Source: Paludibacteraceae bacterium (GTDB taxonomy: Bacteria > Bacteroidota > Bacteroidia > Bacteroidales > Paludibacteraceae). Taken from it: a stretch of 64,000 nt of DNA. The notes beneath the pieces are model-generated. The model was given only the letters and a program-made list of their open reading frames with translations, did not search any database and was not told where the DNA came from. The translations under genes were made by a program, and so were the position numbers. Below are positions 25,383-33,624 of the stretch, one piece after another. Location of the stretch: NCBI GenBank assembly GCA_016285885.1, contig JAEERP010000004.1, positions 124,001 to 188,000 on the forward strand. Direction: 5' to 3'. Position 1 is the stretch's first letter. Each line of letters opens with the position of its first letter.

Positions 25383-28300
25383 ATGTTGAATAACATATAT
25401 CACATTGGCTTAGATGCTGGTTCCACCACCTTGAAGGTGGTTGTTACGGATGCAAATGGTGAAATCGTTTACACTAATTACGCAAGGCATCATGCTGATA
25501 TTCAAGGAACGTTGCTCTCTTCTTTGACGGCTTTGAAGGAGAGCCTGTCGGATGTGTCAGTCCGTATTCAGGTGACGGGTTCGGCTGGTATGGGTCTCTC
25601 CGAACGTTTCGGATTGCCCTTCATTCAGGAAGTGGTGGCGGCGACGCAGGTGATAGAGAAGAAATTTCCGGACACGCGTACGTTAATCGATATCGGAGGT
25701 GAGGATAGCAAGATGATTTTCTTCAACAAGAAGATGCAACCCGACATCCGTATGAACGGTAACTGTGCGGGTGGTACAGGTGCCTTCATTGATCAGATGG
25801 CGGTGATTTTGGGTGTCGAGGTCGGCGAACTGAGCGATATGGCGCTTCATGCCGATTCGGTCTATCCGATCGCCTCCCGTTGCGGTGTATTCTCCAAAAC
25901 GGATATCCAGAATCTTATCGCTTTGAATGTGAAACGCGAGAATATAGCCGCTTCTATCTTTAATGCGGTCGCGACGCAGGTGGTCTCCGCCCTTTCCCGT
26001 GGCTGTGACATCTTGCCTAAGGTGTTCTTGTGCGGTGGTCCTTTCGCTCATATCCCTGCCTTGCGGAAGATTATGCAGGAGCGTCTAGGTCTCTCCTCTG
26101 ATGATATTATCCTTACGGATCAAGCTTCTGTGGTGCCTGCTTGGGGCGCCAGCCTCGCCATGAACGAGCAGGCGGAGGTGAAGAACTTGAGCGAATTCAT
26201 CGCCCTGTTCCAAACGAAAAGTAAAAGTGTGGGCGTGTCGAGTTCGTCTCTCTCTCCGTTGTTCGCAAGCAAAGAGGCTTTCGAAGATTGGAAACGGAGC
26301 AAGGAAAAGAATAAAATCGAAAAGGTGGCAATGTCTGATCTTGCCTCCGATAATTGCTATATTGGTATCGACTCTGGCTCCACGACCACAAAGGTGGTGG
26401 CGATGGATGAGCAGGAACGTATCTTCTTCACTTTCTATAAAAAGAATGGCGGTAGACCGTTGGAGACTGTGAAGGAGGGCCTTTCCATATTGTTGGAGGA
26501 GGCGAAACAATGTGGCCGTGACCTCAAGGTGGTGGGTAGCTGCTCTACGGGTTATGGCGAGGAGTTGATCAAAACAGCTTTCGGCTTGAACTTCGGTATG
26601 GTCGAGACCATCGCCCACTATACGGCCGCCTATAAATTGAACCCTAAGGTTTCTTTTATTTTGGATATCGGTGGACAGGACATGAAGGCGATCTTCGTCG
26701 AAAAGGGCGCAATCAATCGTTTGGAGATCAACGAGGCGTGCTCATCTGGTTGTGGCTCTTTCATCGACAGCTTCGCTCAATCGTTGAAATGCCCGATCTC
26801 CGATTTTGTCCGTAGGGCTTGCGAAAGCCAACACCCTTGTGACCTGGGAACACGTTGCACTGTCTTTATGAACTCTAAGGTGAAGCAGTGCTTGCGTGAG
26901 GGCTCCCCGTTGGACGATATCTCCGCGGGGCTTGCTTATTCGGTGATCAAGAACTGCCTCTATAAGGTGTTGAAGCTGAAGGACACGAAGGACTTGGGTG
27001 ACCATATTGTGCTGCAGGGTGGTACGATGAGGAACCTGGCGGTGGTGCGCGCCTTCGAGTTGTCCGTGGATAAGGAGGTCATCGTCTCCAATTACCCTGA
27101 ATTGATGGGCGCATATGGTGCCGCACTCTTCTCTAAGAAACGGATCGGTGCTGAGGCTACGCCTATGGCTCTTGACCAATTGGTTGACTTGAAGGAGTAT
27201 ACATCCGAGCCTCTCCGTTGTGTCGGATGTGAGAACAATTGTCAGATCCTGAAGAATGTCTTCGCCAATGGAAAGGTCTATTATTCAGGTAATAAGTGTG
27301 AAAGGGTTTATACCAACAAAGGGGAGAAGGGCAGGACTGCCTTTAACCTGAGTTTCTATAAAAACGAGTTGGCGTTCAAAAAGGACAAAAAGGGTATGCT
27401 GGAGAATCCATATTTCACGATGGGTATCCCACGTGCCTTGAACATGTATGAGAACTTCCCGTTCTGGTACACGCTCTTTACGCGTTGTAACATAGCCGTC
27501 AAATCTTCCGCACGTTCCACTTTCTCGCTTTATGAGAAGGGTTTGAACACGGTGATGGCGGACAATATTTGTTTCCCTGCCAAGCTGCTTCACGGACATG
27601 TCTTTGATTTGGCGGAGAAGAAGGTGGATCGCATCTTCTATCCTTACGTCATTTATGAGCGGATGGAGCCTAATTCCAACAATAGCTACAACTGCCCTGT
27701 CGTGGCTGGCTATTCTGATGTCCTGAAGAGTTCCATCAATGTGGAGGCTAAGTTTAATATACCGCTCGATTCGCCTGTCATCAACTTCAAGGACGATACT
27801 CTTCTGAAAAAGTCATGTTCTTCTTACTTGAAGAGTGTCCTGAAGGATAAGTTCAATAAGAAACAGTTCGAGGCTGCGTTTGCCGAGGCGTTGCAGGCGC
27901 GTGACACCTTCGCGGACACGGTGCAGAAGAAGGCGGTGTCGTTGTTGGATAAGGCGAAGGAGGAGAATCGTCTGGTGATTATTCTCGCCGGCAGGCCATA
28001 CCATAACGACCCATTGGTGCAACATAAGGTCTCTGAAATCATCACCTCTTTTGGGGTGGATGTCGTTACGGAGGATTTGGTCCGTGGCCTTGACACGGAC
28101 ATGAAGGATTCACATATCATTCCGCAATGGTCTTATATGAACCGAATCATGAAGGTGGCGAAGTGGGTCGCACAGACGAACGAGAATGTCCATTATGTCC
28201 AGCTGACTTCCTTCGGTTGCGGACCGGACGCATTCATCGTGGATGAGGTGATCGATATGATGAAGCGCTACGGAAAGAATGTCACCCTCCTGAAGGTGGA

Positions 28301-29639
28301 TGACGTGAACAATGCGGGCTCTCTCCGCCTCCGTATCCGCTCCTTGATCGAGTCGTTGAAATATAAGAATGAAGAGACGGAGTTGGTGACTCATTCGTTC
28401 CAAAGCACCCCTGAGTTCCTGAAGAAGGATGTGGGAAAGAAGATCCTTGTCCCTTTCTTCTCGGATTTCCACTCTCCATTTATCCCTCCATTGTTTAAAT
28501 TGATGGGGTATGAGTTCGAGAATATGCCACCGAGTGATGCGGCTTCAGTCCAATATGGCTTGAAGTATGCGAACAATGAGATCTGTTATCCTGCCACTTT
28601 GGTGGTCGGAGACTGCATACGGGCTTTGGAGTCTGGCCAATATGATTTGAATAATATCGTTTTCGCTATTACCCAAACGGGCGGACAATGTCGTGCGACG
28701 AACTATATCGCCCTCATCAAGAAAGCGCTCCTTGCGGCTGGCTATGGGAACATACCGGTCATCTCAGTCTCCATCATGGATACGATTAACGAGCAGTCTG
28801 GCTTTACGCCGAATGTGAAGAAAATTATTAAGATAACCCTTTACCTTCTCTATTTCTCGGATGCGATGTCGAAAATGTATTATTCGGCTGTGGTCAGGGA
28901 AAAGGAAAAGGGAGCGGCTCGTAAGATTTTGGATAAGTACCTCGCCTTGGGTGTGGATGCTGTTCGCCAGAAGAAGTCTAAGTTGATGGTAAGCTACCTT
29001 TCTGAGGCCGCGAAGAAATTTGATGAGATAACGGAGACGAAGGATGTGCCTCGTATTGGCATCGTGGGAGAGATCTTTATCAAGTATAATTCCTTCGGAC
29101 ATCAGCATGTGGTGGATTGGTTGGTGCAAGAGGGCATCGAACCTGTGATTCCTTCCCTGAATGAATTCTTTGTCCAGTACTTCCCGAACGCTAAGTTTAA
29201 CGAGGAGAACTATTTGGAGCGTAAGCGCAAGTTCGTCTCCAAGTTCCTTTCCAACCTCGGAGAGAAGTACGTGAACCATGTGGCGAAGAAGATAGACAAG
29301 GCGGCTTCCGCTTTCCGCTATTATGAGAAGAGCGTGAATATCCATGACGAGGCTAAGCGTGCGGAGAAGATCACTAATCTTGCCGCCCAATTTGGCGAAG
29401 GATGGTTGATACCTGCCGAGTTTGCGTCATTCGCAGAGCATGGCATCAATGCGGCCATTAGTTTACAGCCTTTCGGATGTATCGCCAACCATATTATTTC
29501 CAAGGGAATAGAAAAGAAGGTGAAGGATATCTATCCGGACATGAACCTGCTGTTCTTGGATTTCGATGGAGGAGTGAGCGAAGTGAATGTGTTGAATCGT
29601 CTCCATTTCATCGCAAGGGCTGCGAAGCATGGGAAGTAA
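25383..29639 (+). CDS. BcrAD/HgdC-family acyl-CoA dehydratase activase, double-domain form with DUF2229
   Basis: This 1418-residue protein carries two ASKHA ATPase domains of the 2-hydroxyacyl-CoA dehydratase activase type. The first begins IGLDAGSTTLKVVV and contains NCAGGTGAFIDQ. The second begins about residue 327 (IGIDSGSTTTKVVAMD) and contains CSSGCGSFIDSF. These cysteines hold the [4Fe-4S] cluster in known activases. The second half is DUF2229/HgdB-like (MGIPRALNMYENFPFWYTLF, ADNICFPAKLLHGH, TQTGGQCRATNYI). Proteins of this length and order are widespread in Bacteroidota and Firmicutes, but their substrate is unsettled. No dehydratase or CoA-transferase gene is adjacent. The gene stands alone before a bidirectional terminator. 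Confidence 0.93.
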   Translation: MLNNIYHIGLDAGSTTLKVVVTDANGEIVYTNYARHHADIQGTLLSSLTALKESLSDVSVRIQVTGSAGMGLSERFGLPFIQEVVAATQVIEKKFPDTRTLIDIGGEDSKMIFFNKKMQPDIRMNGNCAGGTGAFIDQMAVILGVEVGELSDMALHADSVYPIASRCGVFSKTDIQNLIALNVKRENIAASIFNAVATQVVSALSRGCDILPKVFLCGGPFAHIPALRKIMQERLGLSSDDIILTDQASVVPAWGASLAMNEQAEVKNLSEFIALFQTKSKSVGVSSSSLSPLFASKEAFEDWKRSKEKNKIEKVAMSDLASDNCYIGIDSGSTTTKVVAMDEQERIFFTFYKKNGGRPLETVKEGLSILLEEAKQCGRDLKVVGSCSTGYGEELIKTAFGLNFGMVETIAHYTAAYKLNPKVSFILDIGGQDMKAIFVEKGAINRLEINEACSSGCGSFIDSFAQSLKCPISDFVRRACESQHPCDLGTRCTVFMNSKVKQCLREGSPLDDISAGLAYSVIKNCLYKVLKLKDTKDLGDHIVLQGGTMRNLAVVRAFELSVDKEVIVSNYPELMGAYGAALFSKKRIGAEATPMALDQLVDLKEYTSEPLRCVGCENNCQILKNVFANGKVYYSGNKCERVYTNKGEKGRTAFNLSFYKNELAFKKDKKGMLENPYFTMGIPRALNMYENFPFWYTLFTRCNIAVKSSARSTFSLYEKGLNTVMADNICFPAKLLHGHVFDLAEKKVDRIFYPYVIYERMEPNSNNSYNCPVVAGYSDVLKSSINVEAKFNIPLDSPVINFKDDTLLKKSCSSYLKSVLKDKFNKKQFEAAFAEALQARDTFADTVQKKAVSLLDKAKEENRLVIILAGRPYHNDPLVQHKVSEIITSFGVDVVTEDLVRGLDTDMKDSHIIPQWSYMNRIMKVAKWVAQTNENVHYVQLTSFGCGPDAFIVDEVIDMMKRYGKNVTLLKVDDVNNAGSLRLRIRSLIESLKYKNEETELVTHSFQSTPEFLKKDVGKKILVPFFSDFHSPFIPPLFKLMGYEFENMPPSDAASVQYGLKYANNEICYPATLVVGDCIRALESGQYDLNNIVFAITQTGGQCRATNYIALIKKALLAAGYGNIPVISVSIMDTINEQSGFTPNVKKIIKITLYLLYFSDAMSKMYYSAVVREKEKGAARKILDKYLALGVDAVRQKKSKLMVSYLSEAAKKFDEITETKDVPRIGIVGEIFIKYNSFGHQHVVDWLVQEGIEPVIPSLNEFFVQYFPNAKFNEENYLERKRKFVSKFLSNLGEKYVNHVAKKIDKAASAFRYYEKSVNIHDEAKRAEKITNLAAQFGEGWLIPAEFASFAEHGINAAISLQPFGCIANHIISKGIEKKVKDIYPDMNLLFLDFDGGVSEVNVLNRLHFIARAAKHGK

Positions 29640-29666
29640 CCCGTTGTTATTGATACGGCAAAGCAT

Positions 29667-29701
29667 AAAAAAAGAGGAATCCGAAAAGGATCCCTCTTTT
29701 T
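29667..29701. terminator. Bidirectional terminator
   Basis: AAAAAGAGG-ATCC pairs with GGAT-CCTCTTTTT between the convergent activase gene and the NlpC/P60-like gene, with A and T runs serving both strands. Confidence 0.85.
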
Positions 29702-29719
29702 GTTTATACACCGAACTGC

Positions 29720-30370
29720 TTATTTCATGATTAGCGGAGCGGTGTTGTTTTTAGCAAATTCATTTTCCAAGTCGTGCACTCTGTTCTCAGCGGTGATGAC
29801 GGCCTGTTTCGCTTTTTCCAGGTCAGCTTTTGCTCTCTCGATGGCTGCCAGGTCCTTTTGGTAGTTAGCGCGAATCTCCTTGATTTGTTCGTCAGATGTG
29901 ATGCGGGTCGCATACATGAAGTTGCCGTTGAATCCAGGATCAGTGCTGCTGGCGATGATGACGCCTCTGTCTGGGAATACGCATACGAAGTTGAATGTAC
30001 CATCCTCATTGATGTGTTGTACGATGCCAAGGTGGTAAATCTCCTTCGGGTTCAAGGAATTGCAGAAGAATGCGATGTCGCCCCTTCTCATTTTTTTAGG
30101 GGTGGTGATCTTCTTTCCTTGGGTGCCGATAGCGGTTAGGTCAGCAGGAATGTCAAGACCTAATTGCCTATAGGCGAAACTAACCAAACCGGGGTTGTCG
30201 AAAGCGTCGTTTCCGCTCGCACCTACGGCGAATGGTTTCTGCTGTTGCCTCAATACGATAGCCATCATGGCGTCAATTGTGGTGCATGGTGCATTTACAA
30301 TGTCAGCTCTTGTGCCTGCGAAAGCGGAAGTGCCAACCAATAAGGCTGCGAGTAATAATTTACATTTCAT
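29720..30370 (-). CDS. NlpC/P60-like protein lacking the catalytic cysteine
   Basis: This 216-residue secreted protein has a signal peptide (LLLAALLVGTSAFAG) and an NlpC/P60-like domain (about 28-155). Family enzymes cut peptidoglycan peptides with a Cys-His pair in a FDCSG motif. Here the matching segment reads AFDNPGLVSFAYRQLG, so Asn59 replaces the cysteine and Pro60 the serine. The histidine is kept (His113 in IYHLGIV), as is the MRRGDIAFF strand. The protein is therefore probably inactive as a hydrolase and may bind peptidoglycan or regulate others. Residues 160-205 form a coiled coil. It stands alone, facing a shared terminator. The domain call rests on motif spacing, so a more distant fold relative is possible. 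Confidence 0.8.
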   Translation of the reverse strand: MKCKLLLAALLVGTSAFAGTRADIVNAPCTTIDAMMAIVLRQQQKPFAVGASGNDAFDNPGLVSFAYRQLGLDIPADLTAIGTQGKKITTPKKMRRGDIAFFCNSLNPKEIYHLGIVQHINEDGTFNFVCVFPDRGVIIASSTDPGFNGNFMYATRITSDEQIKEIRANYQKDLAAIERAKADLEKAKQAVITAENRVHDLENEFAKNNTAPLIMK

Positions 30371-30398
30371 TTTTTTGTCTTTGAGTTACTATTTTTTG

Positions 30399-30406
30399 CA
30401 AAGTTA
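30399..30406 (-). promoter_or_regulatory. -7 element of the NlpC/P60-like gene
   Basis: TAACTTTG on the minus strand fits TAnnTTTG and lies 29 bases before the ATG. No TTG is at the ideal distance. Confidence 0.45.
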
Positions 30407-30516
30407 GTTTTTTATTTTTAATAGTATGTTCAGAATCAACAAATTGAAATTTGTATTATTGAAAAAACCATCTGTTTGCCGTTTGTCGTACCCCGTGGAG
30501 AGCAAAAACTACATGA

Positions 30517-31293
30517 TTAGAACTCGAGGCGGAATTGATGATTGGTCTTCATCTCCTCATACTTCTTCAGGATGAATCTCCATTTTTTGTTTTTGGATCT
30601 TCCCTTTGCGTTTGCTTTCCTCTTCACGTTGTGTTTCGACTCTTCGAGGATGCCCAATTGGAGCAGTTTCTTTTGGAAGTTTCTGCGGTCGAAGTGGGCG
30701 TTCAGGATTGCTTCGTAGAGGCGTTGGAGCTCTGGGATGGAGAACTCTTCCTCCAGGAGGTCGAATCCGATTGGTTCGAAGTGGATCTTCTGTTTCAGGG
30801 CGGTTAGGGCTTTCTTGAAGATGTAGTCATGGTCGAAGGCCAATGGAGGAAGGTCTTTCACCTTAAACCATTGCGCTTCGGATGCATCGTCGCCACCTTC
30901 CACGTCCGATTTCTTTATCAGGGCGAAATAGGCGATGGAGATCACACGTTCCCTCGGGTCTCTATCCACCTCCGTGAAGGTGTGGAATTGCTCGATGTAC
31001 CCGGGTGTCAGGCTCGTCTCTTCTTTGAGTTCCCTAAGTGCGCATTCCTCAGCGGATTCGTTCATCCTTAAGAATCCTCCAGGAAATGCCCATGTGTCTT
31101 TGAATGGTTCTATACCCCGTTTAATCAATAGAACATTCAAGTCTTTTTTGTCAAAGCAGAAAATCACGCAGTCTGTTGTTACGGAAGGGTGTGGGTGTTT
31201 GTAAGAATACACAACCTCTTCATTTTGTTCATTTTCATGTGTGGCGTTTCCGCTTGCGGCTTCCACACTCTTTTTACCTTTTTTTTCTTGCAT
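30517..31293 (-). CDS. Nudix hydrolase with C-terminal winged helix (NrtR-like)
   Basis: This 258-residue protein has a Nudix domain (about 35-165) with the box GGFLRMNESAEECALRELKE followed by ETSL, matching GX5EX7REUXEEXGU. A C-terminal winged-helix region (SIPELQRLYEAILNAHFDRR and NFQKKLLQLGILEE) follows. That order is the mark of NrtR-type regulators, which sense ADP-ribose and control NAD or sugar metabolism genes; some relatives are only hydrolases. The first 28 residues are a polar extension. It is last in a three-gene minus-strand unit after an ABC exporter and a 119-residue protein. What it controls cannot be told from here. Confidence 0.87.
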   Translation of the reverse strand: MQEKKGKKSVEAASGNATHENEQNEEVVYSYKHPHPSVTTDCVIFCFDKKDLNVLLIKRGIEPFKDTWAFPGGFLRMNESAEECALRELKEETSLTPGYIEQFHTFTEVDRDPRERVISIAYFALIKKSDVEGGDDASEAQWFKVKDLPPLAFDHDYIFKKALTALKQKIHFEPIGFDLLEEEFSIPELQRLYEAILNAHFDRRNFQKKLLQLGILEESKHNVKRKANAKGRSKNKKWRFILKKYEEMKTNHQFRLEF

Positions 31294-31312
31294 ATGTGTA
31301 TTGTTTTTCGTT

Positions 31313-31672
31313 TTATAGAAGATTGGTCAGCTCTTTTCCCAATAGGCAGAACCAGAGGTTCTGCAGTTGGTGAATGTAAAAAAAGTTTTTCCCTATTTTA
31401 TTGCCGTGAGAGTAGAGAGCGATGCCCTCTGTCGGGTGGAATAGCAGTTTGATACCCTCTTTAGCGTAGACCCTATTAGTCATGTTCTCAAATTCGAATT
31501 CAAAGCCTATACCCTTAAGTGTCTCTTCTGTGATTTTAATTGGTGTTGTTTCGCAGTTTATGCCTAAGAGGTGGCATTTCCCTATGAAGGCGATTTCATC
31601 CGAACCTACCACGCTTTTTTTACCATTCAGGTAAATGATATTTCCGATTCTTAGTTCCCTAGTCTCTAGCAT
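31313..31672 (-). CDS. Small conserved protein (RIGN...HQLQNL type)
   Basis: This 119-residue protein reads LRIGNIIYLNGKKSVVG at its N terminus and FFYIHQLQNLWFCLLGKEL near its end. That combination is familiar from many short Bacteroidota and phage proteins of unknown function (lead RLGN, tail HQLQNLYFALTGEEL). It is compact, mixed alpha/beta and cytoplasmic. Here it sits 10 bases after the ABC exporter and 19 before the Nudix gene, which is unusual for a family mostly seen in phage-like regions. No function is proposed. Confidence 0.75.
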   Translation of the reverse strand: MLETRELRIGNIIYLNGKKSVVGSDEIAFIGKCHLLGINCETTPIKITEETLKGIGFEFEFENMTNRVYAKEGIKLLFHPTEGIALYSHGNKIGKNFFYIHQLQNLWFCLLGKELTNLL

Positions 31673-31682
31673 AGTGTTTCAT

Positions 31683-33491
31683 TTATATGTCCTTATTTGT
31701 ATTCCCATCGATTGCTTTGGCTATTTTTTCGATGTTCAGGCTACGTGCGGAGGCGTCCACGATATCTTTGTAAATTCCTCCTTGCTTATATACATCGTCT
31801 GGGTCACCACCTTGCTCCACGCGCCCGTTCTGTAGCGCATATATCGTGTCGCTATCGATGATCTGCGAGATGCTGTGGGATATGATGATGACCGTTCGGT
31901 TCTTTTTGATGGCATCGATGCTGTTCTTGATCTGTTCTGTCGCGATGGCGTCCAGACTGGCTGTCGGCTCATCGAGGAAGATGATCGGCGGGTTCTTCAG
32001 GAACATGCGGGCGATGGCGATGCGCTGTTGTTGACCTCCGGAGAGGAGGGTCGCCTTGCTGTCGAAACGGTCAGGCAGTGCCATCACTTGGTCGTAAAGA
32101 TAGGCTTTCTTCGCGGCGTCATAGACCTCCTCCATGCTGGCGTTCGGATTGCCGTACATGATGTTCTCGGTGATGGTCCCGTCGAAGATGTGGTTCTTCT
32201 GCAATACCAGGCCGATGTTGTCGCGCAGGAATTTCGTGTCGTACTCCTTTAGGTCCACGCCATCCAATTTGATGCTTCCGCAGTCTGGTTCGTAGAACTT
32301 GTCGAGAAGGTTGACGATCGTGCTCTTTCCCGCACCGGACAATCCGACGAAAGCGGTTATCTTTCCGCTGTCGATCTTCATGTTGATGTTGTGCAGCGCC
32401 TTCGTGCCGTTCGGGTAGGTGAAGTCTACCCCTGATATCTCAAAATTACCATGTACTTTCTCTGGTTTGTAGGTGCCTGTCGGCTCGATCTCGTGGTCGG
32501 AATCCAGGATGCCGAAGAAGCCCTCCGCATAGATGAGCGCATCGTTCATGTCGTCGAAGATGCGTTGCAGCTGGTTGATCGGAGCTGCCACGTTGTTGAA
32601 TAGCATGACATGGTACATGATCTTACCGATGCTCATGCCCGGATAGTCGTCCAAGACCAGATAGGCGGTGAGGATGATGATGAGCACGGTGCCGATCTGT
32701 TGCATGAAACTCTTCAGTCCGTCGAAATAGAAGCTCACTTTGCGGGTTTCCATCTGGTTGTTCGTCACCTGGTTCTGGATTTCGAGCTGTTTGTCGCCTT
32801 CGATCCTTTCCCTGTTGAAGGACTTGATGACGTTGATGGATTCGATGATGTTCATGATACCATGGCTCTTCAACTCGCGGAAGTGACGCATGTCTCGTCT
32901 CCACCCCTTCAGACGCTTCGCTTGGCGATAGGTGATGAAGAAGTATATAGGTACGATGCACAGCGCTGTGAGTCCGACCCAAACATTCGCCTTGAACATG
33001 AGGATTAAGGCCAAGATGGCGCTTGTGAAGAGCGGCAATAGGTCGATGAAGAAGTTTTGCACCGTTCTGGACAAACTGCTCACGCCTTGGTCGATGCGGG
33101 TCTGCAGTTTGCCCGCCTCGTTGTCGTTCGCCGAGAAGAACGCGATCCGGAAGGTGAGCACCTTCTCGATGACGGATTGCGCCAAATCTTTGGATACAAG
33201 TATTCTCATCTTTTCGCCGAAATACCTTTGGGCGAATGTGATGATGGCGGAAAGCGCCTCTTTGCCCAAAAGGACTATGGCGATGAAGGAGACAATCTCA
33301 ATGGCTTGTTTCCCCCATTTCCCTCCTGCTTGGATGTGCGCGTTGATGGAATCCACTGTCCAGTCGAGGACAATCGCATTGACCTGCGCCATAAATGACC
33401 CCACAAGTGTGAGTAGTAATGTCGCCAATACTAGCCACTTATAGGGCATCACAAACGGTTTGATGCTTCTGAATAATTGTATCAAATTCAT
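31683..33491 (-). CDS. ABC exporter (fused membrane and ATPase domains)
   Basis: This 602-residue half-transporter has six membrane helices (residues 1-320) and a C-terminal ATPase domain, as in MsbA/LmrA-type homodimeric exporters. Motifs are Walker A GLSGAGKST, Q-loop GLVLQKNHIFDGT, signature LSGGQQQRIAIAR, Walker B and D-loop IIFLDEPTASLDA and H-loop ISHS. The substrate may be a lipid, peptide or drug; nothing in the sequence decides. It heads a three-gene minus-strand unit. The promoter is so close that the mRNA may start at or next to the ATG. Confidence 0.93.
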   Translation of the reverse strand: MNLIQLFRSIKPFVMPYKWLVLATLLLTLVGSFMAQVNAIVLDWTVDSINAHIQAGGKWGKQAIEIVSFIAIVLLGKEALSAIITFAQRYFGEKMRILVSKDLAQSVIEKVLTFRIAFFSANDNEAGKLQTRIDQGVSSLSRTVQNFFIDLLPLFTSAILALILMFKANVWVGLTALCIVPIYFFITYRQAKRLKGWRRDMRHFRELKSHGIMNIIESINVIKSFNRERIEGDKQLEIQNQVTNNQMETRKVSFYFDGLKSFMQQIGTVLIIILTAYLVLDDYPGMSIGKIMYHVMLFNNVAAPINQLQRIFDDMNDALIYAEGFFGILDSDHEIEPTGTYKPEKVHGNFEISGVDFTYPNGTKALHNINMKIDSGKITAFVGLSGAGKSTIVNLLDKFYEPDCGSIKLDGVDLKEYDTKFLRDNIGLVLQKNHIFDGTITENIMYGNPNASMEEVYDAAKKAYLYDQVMALPDRFDSKATLLSGGQQQRIAIARMFLKNPPIIFLDEPTASLDAIATEQIKNSIDAIKKNRTVIIISHSISQIIDSDTIYALQNGRVEQGGDPDDVYKQGGIYKDIVDASARSLNIEKIAKAIDGNTNKDI

Positions 33492-33498
33492 AATACCG

Positions 33499-33530
33499 CA
33501 AATTTACATTTTTTTTTTACCTTTGCAAAA
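33499..33530 (-). promoter_or_regulatory. Promoter of the ABC exporter operon
   Basis: On the minus strand TTTTG (33530-33526) is followed after 19 bases by TAAATTTG (33506-33499). The last base of the -7 box is only eight bases from the ATG, so the leader would be nearly absent. Confidence 0.55.
33518..33525 (+). promoter_or_regulatory. -7 element of yidC
   Basis: TACCTTTG on the plus strand fits TAnnTTTG and lies 100 bases before the yidC ATG. It sits between the two boxes of the divergent exporter promoter, so the two promoters occupy the same DNA. Confidence 0.5.
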
Positions 33531-33624
33531 CATTTATTTCGCTGAATTCCCTGATTTGGGGGCATTGGAATGTGTGACGCTTAATCGTTTGATTATTAAA
33601 TTATAATTGTTTTTTTAGAAAAGT

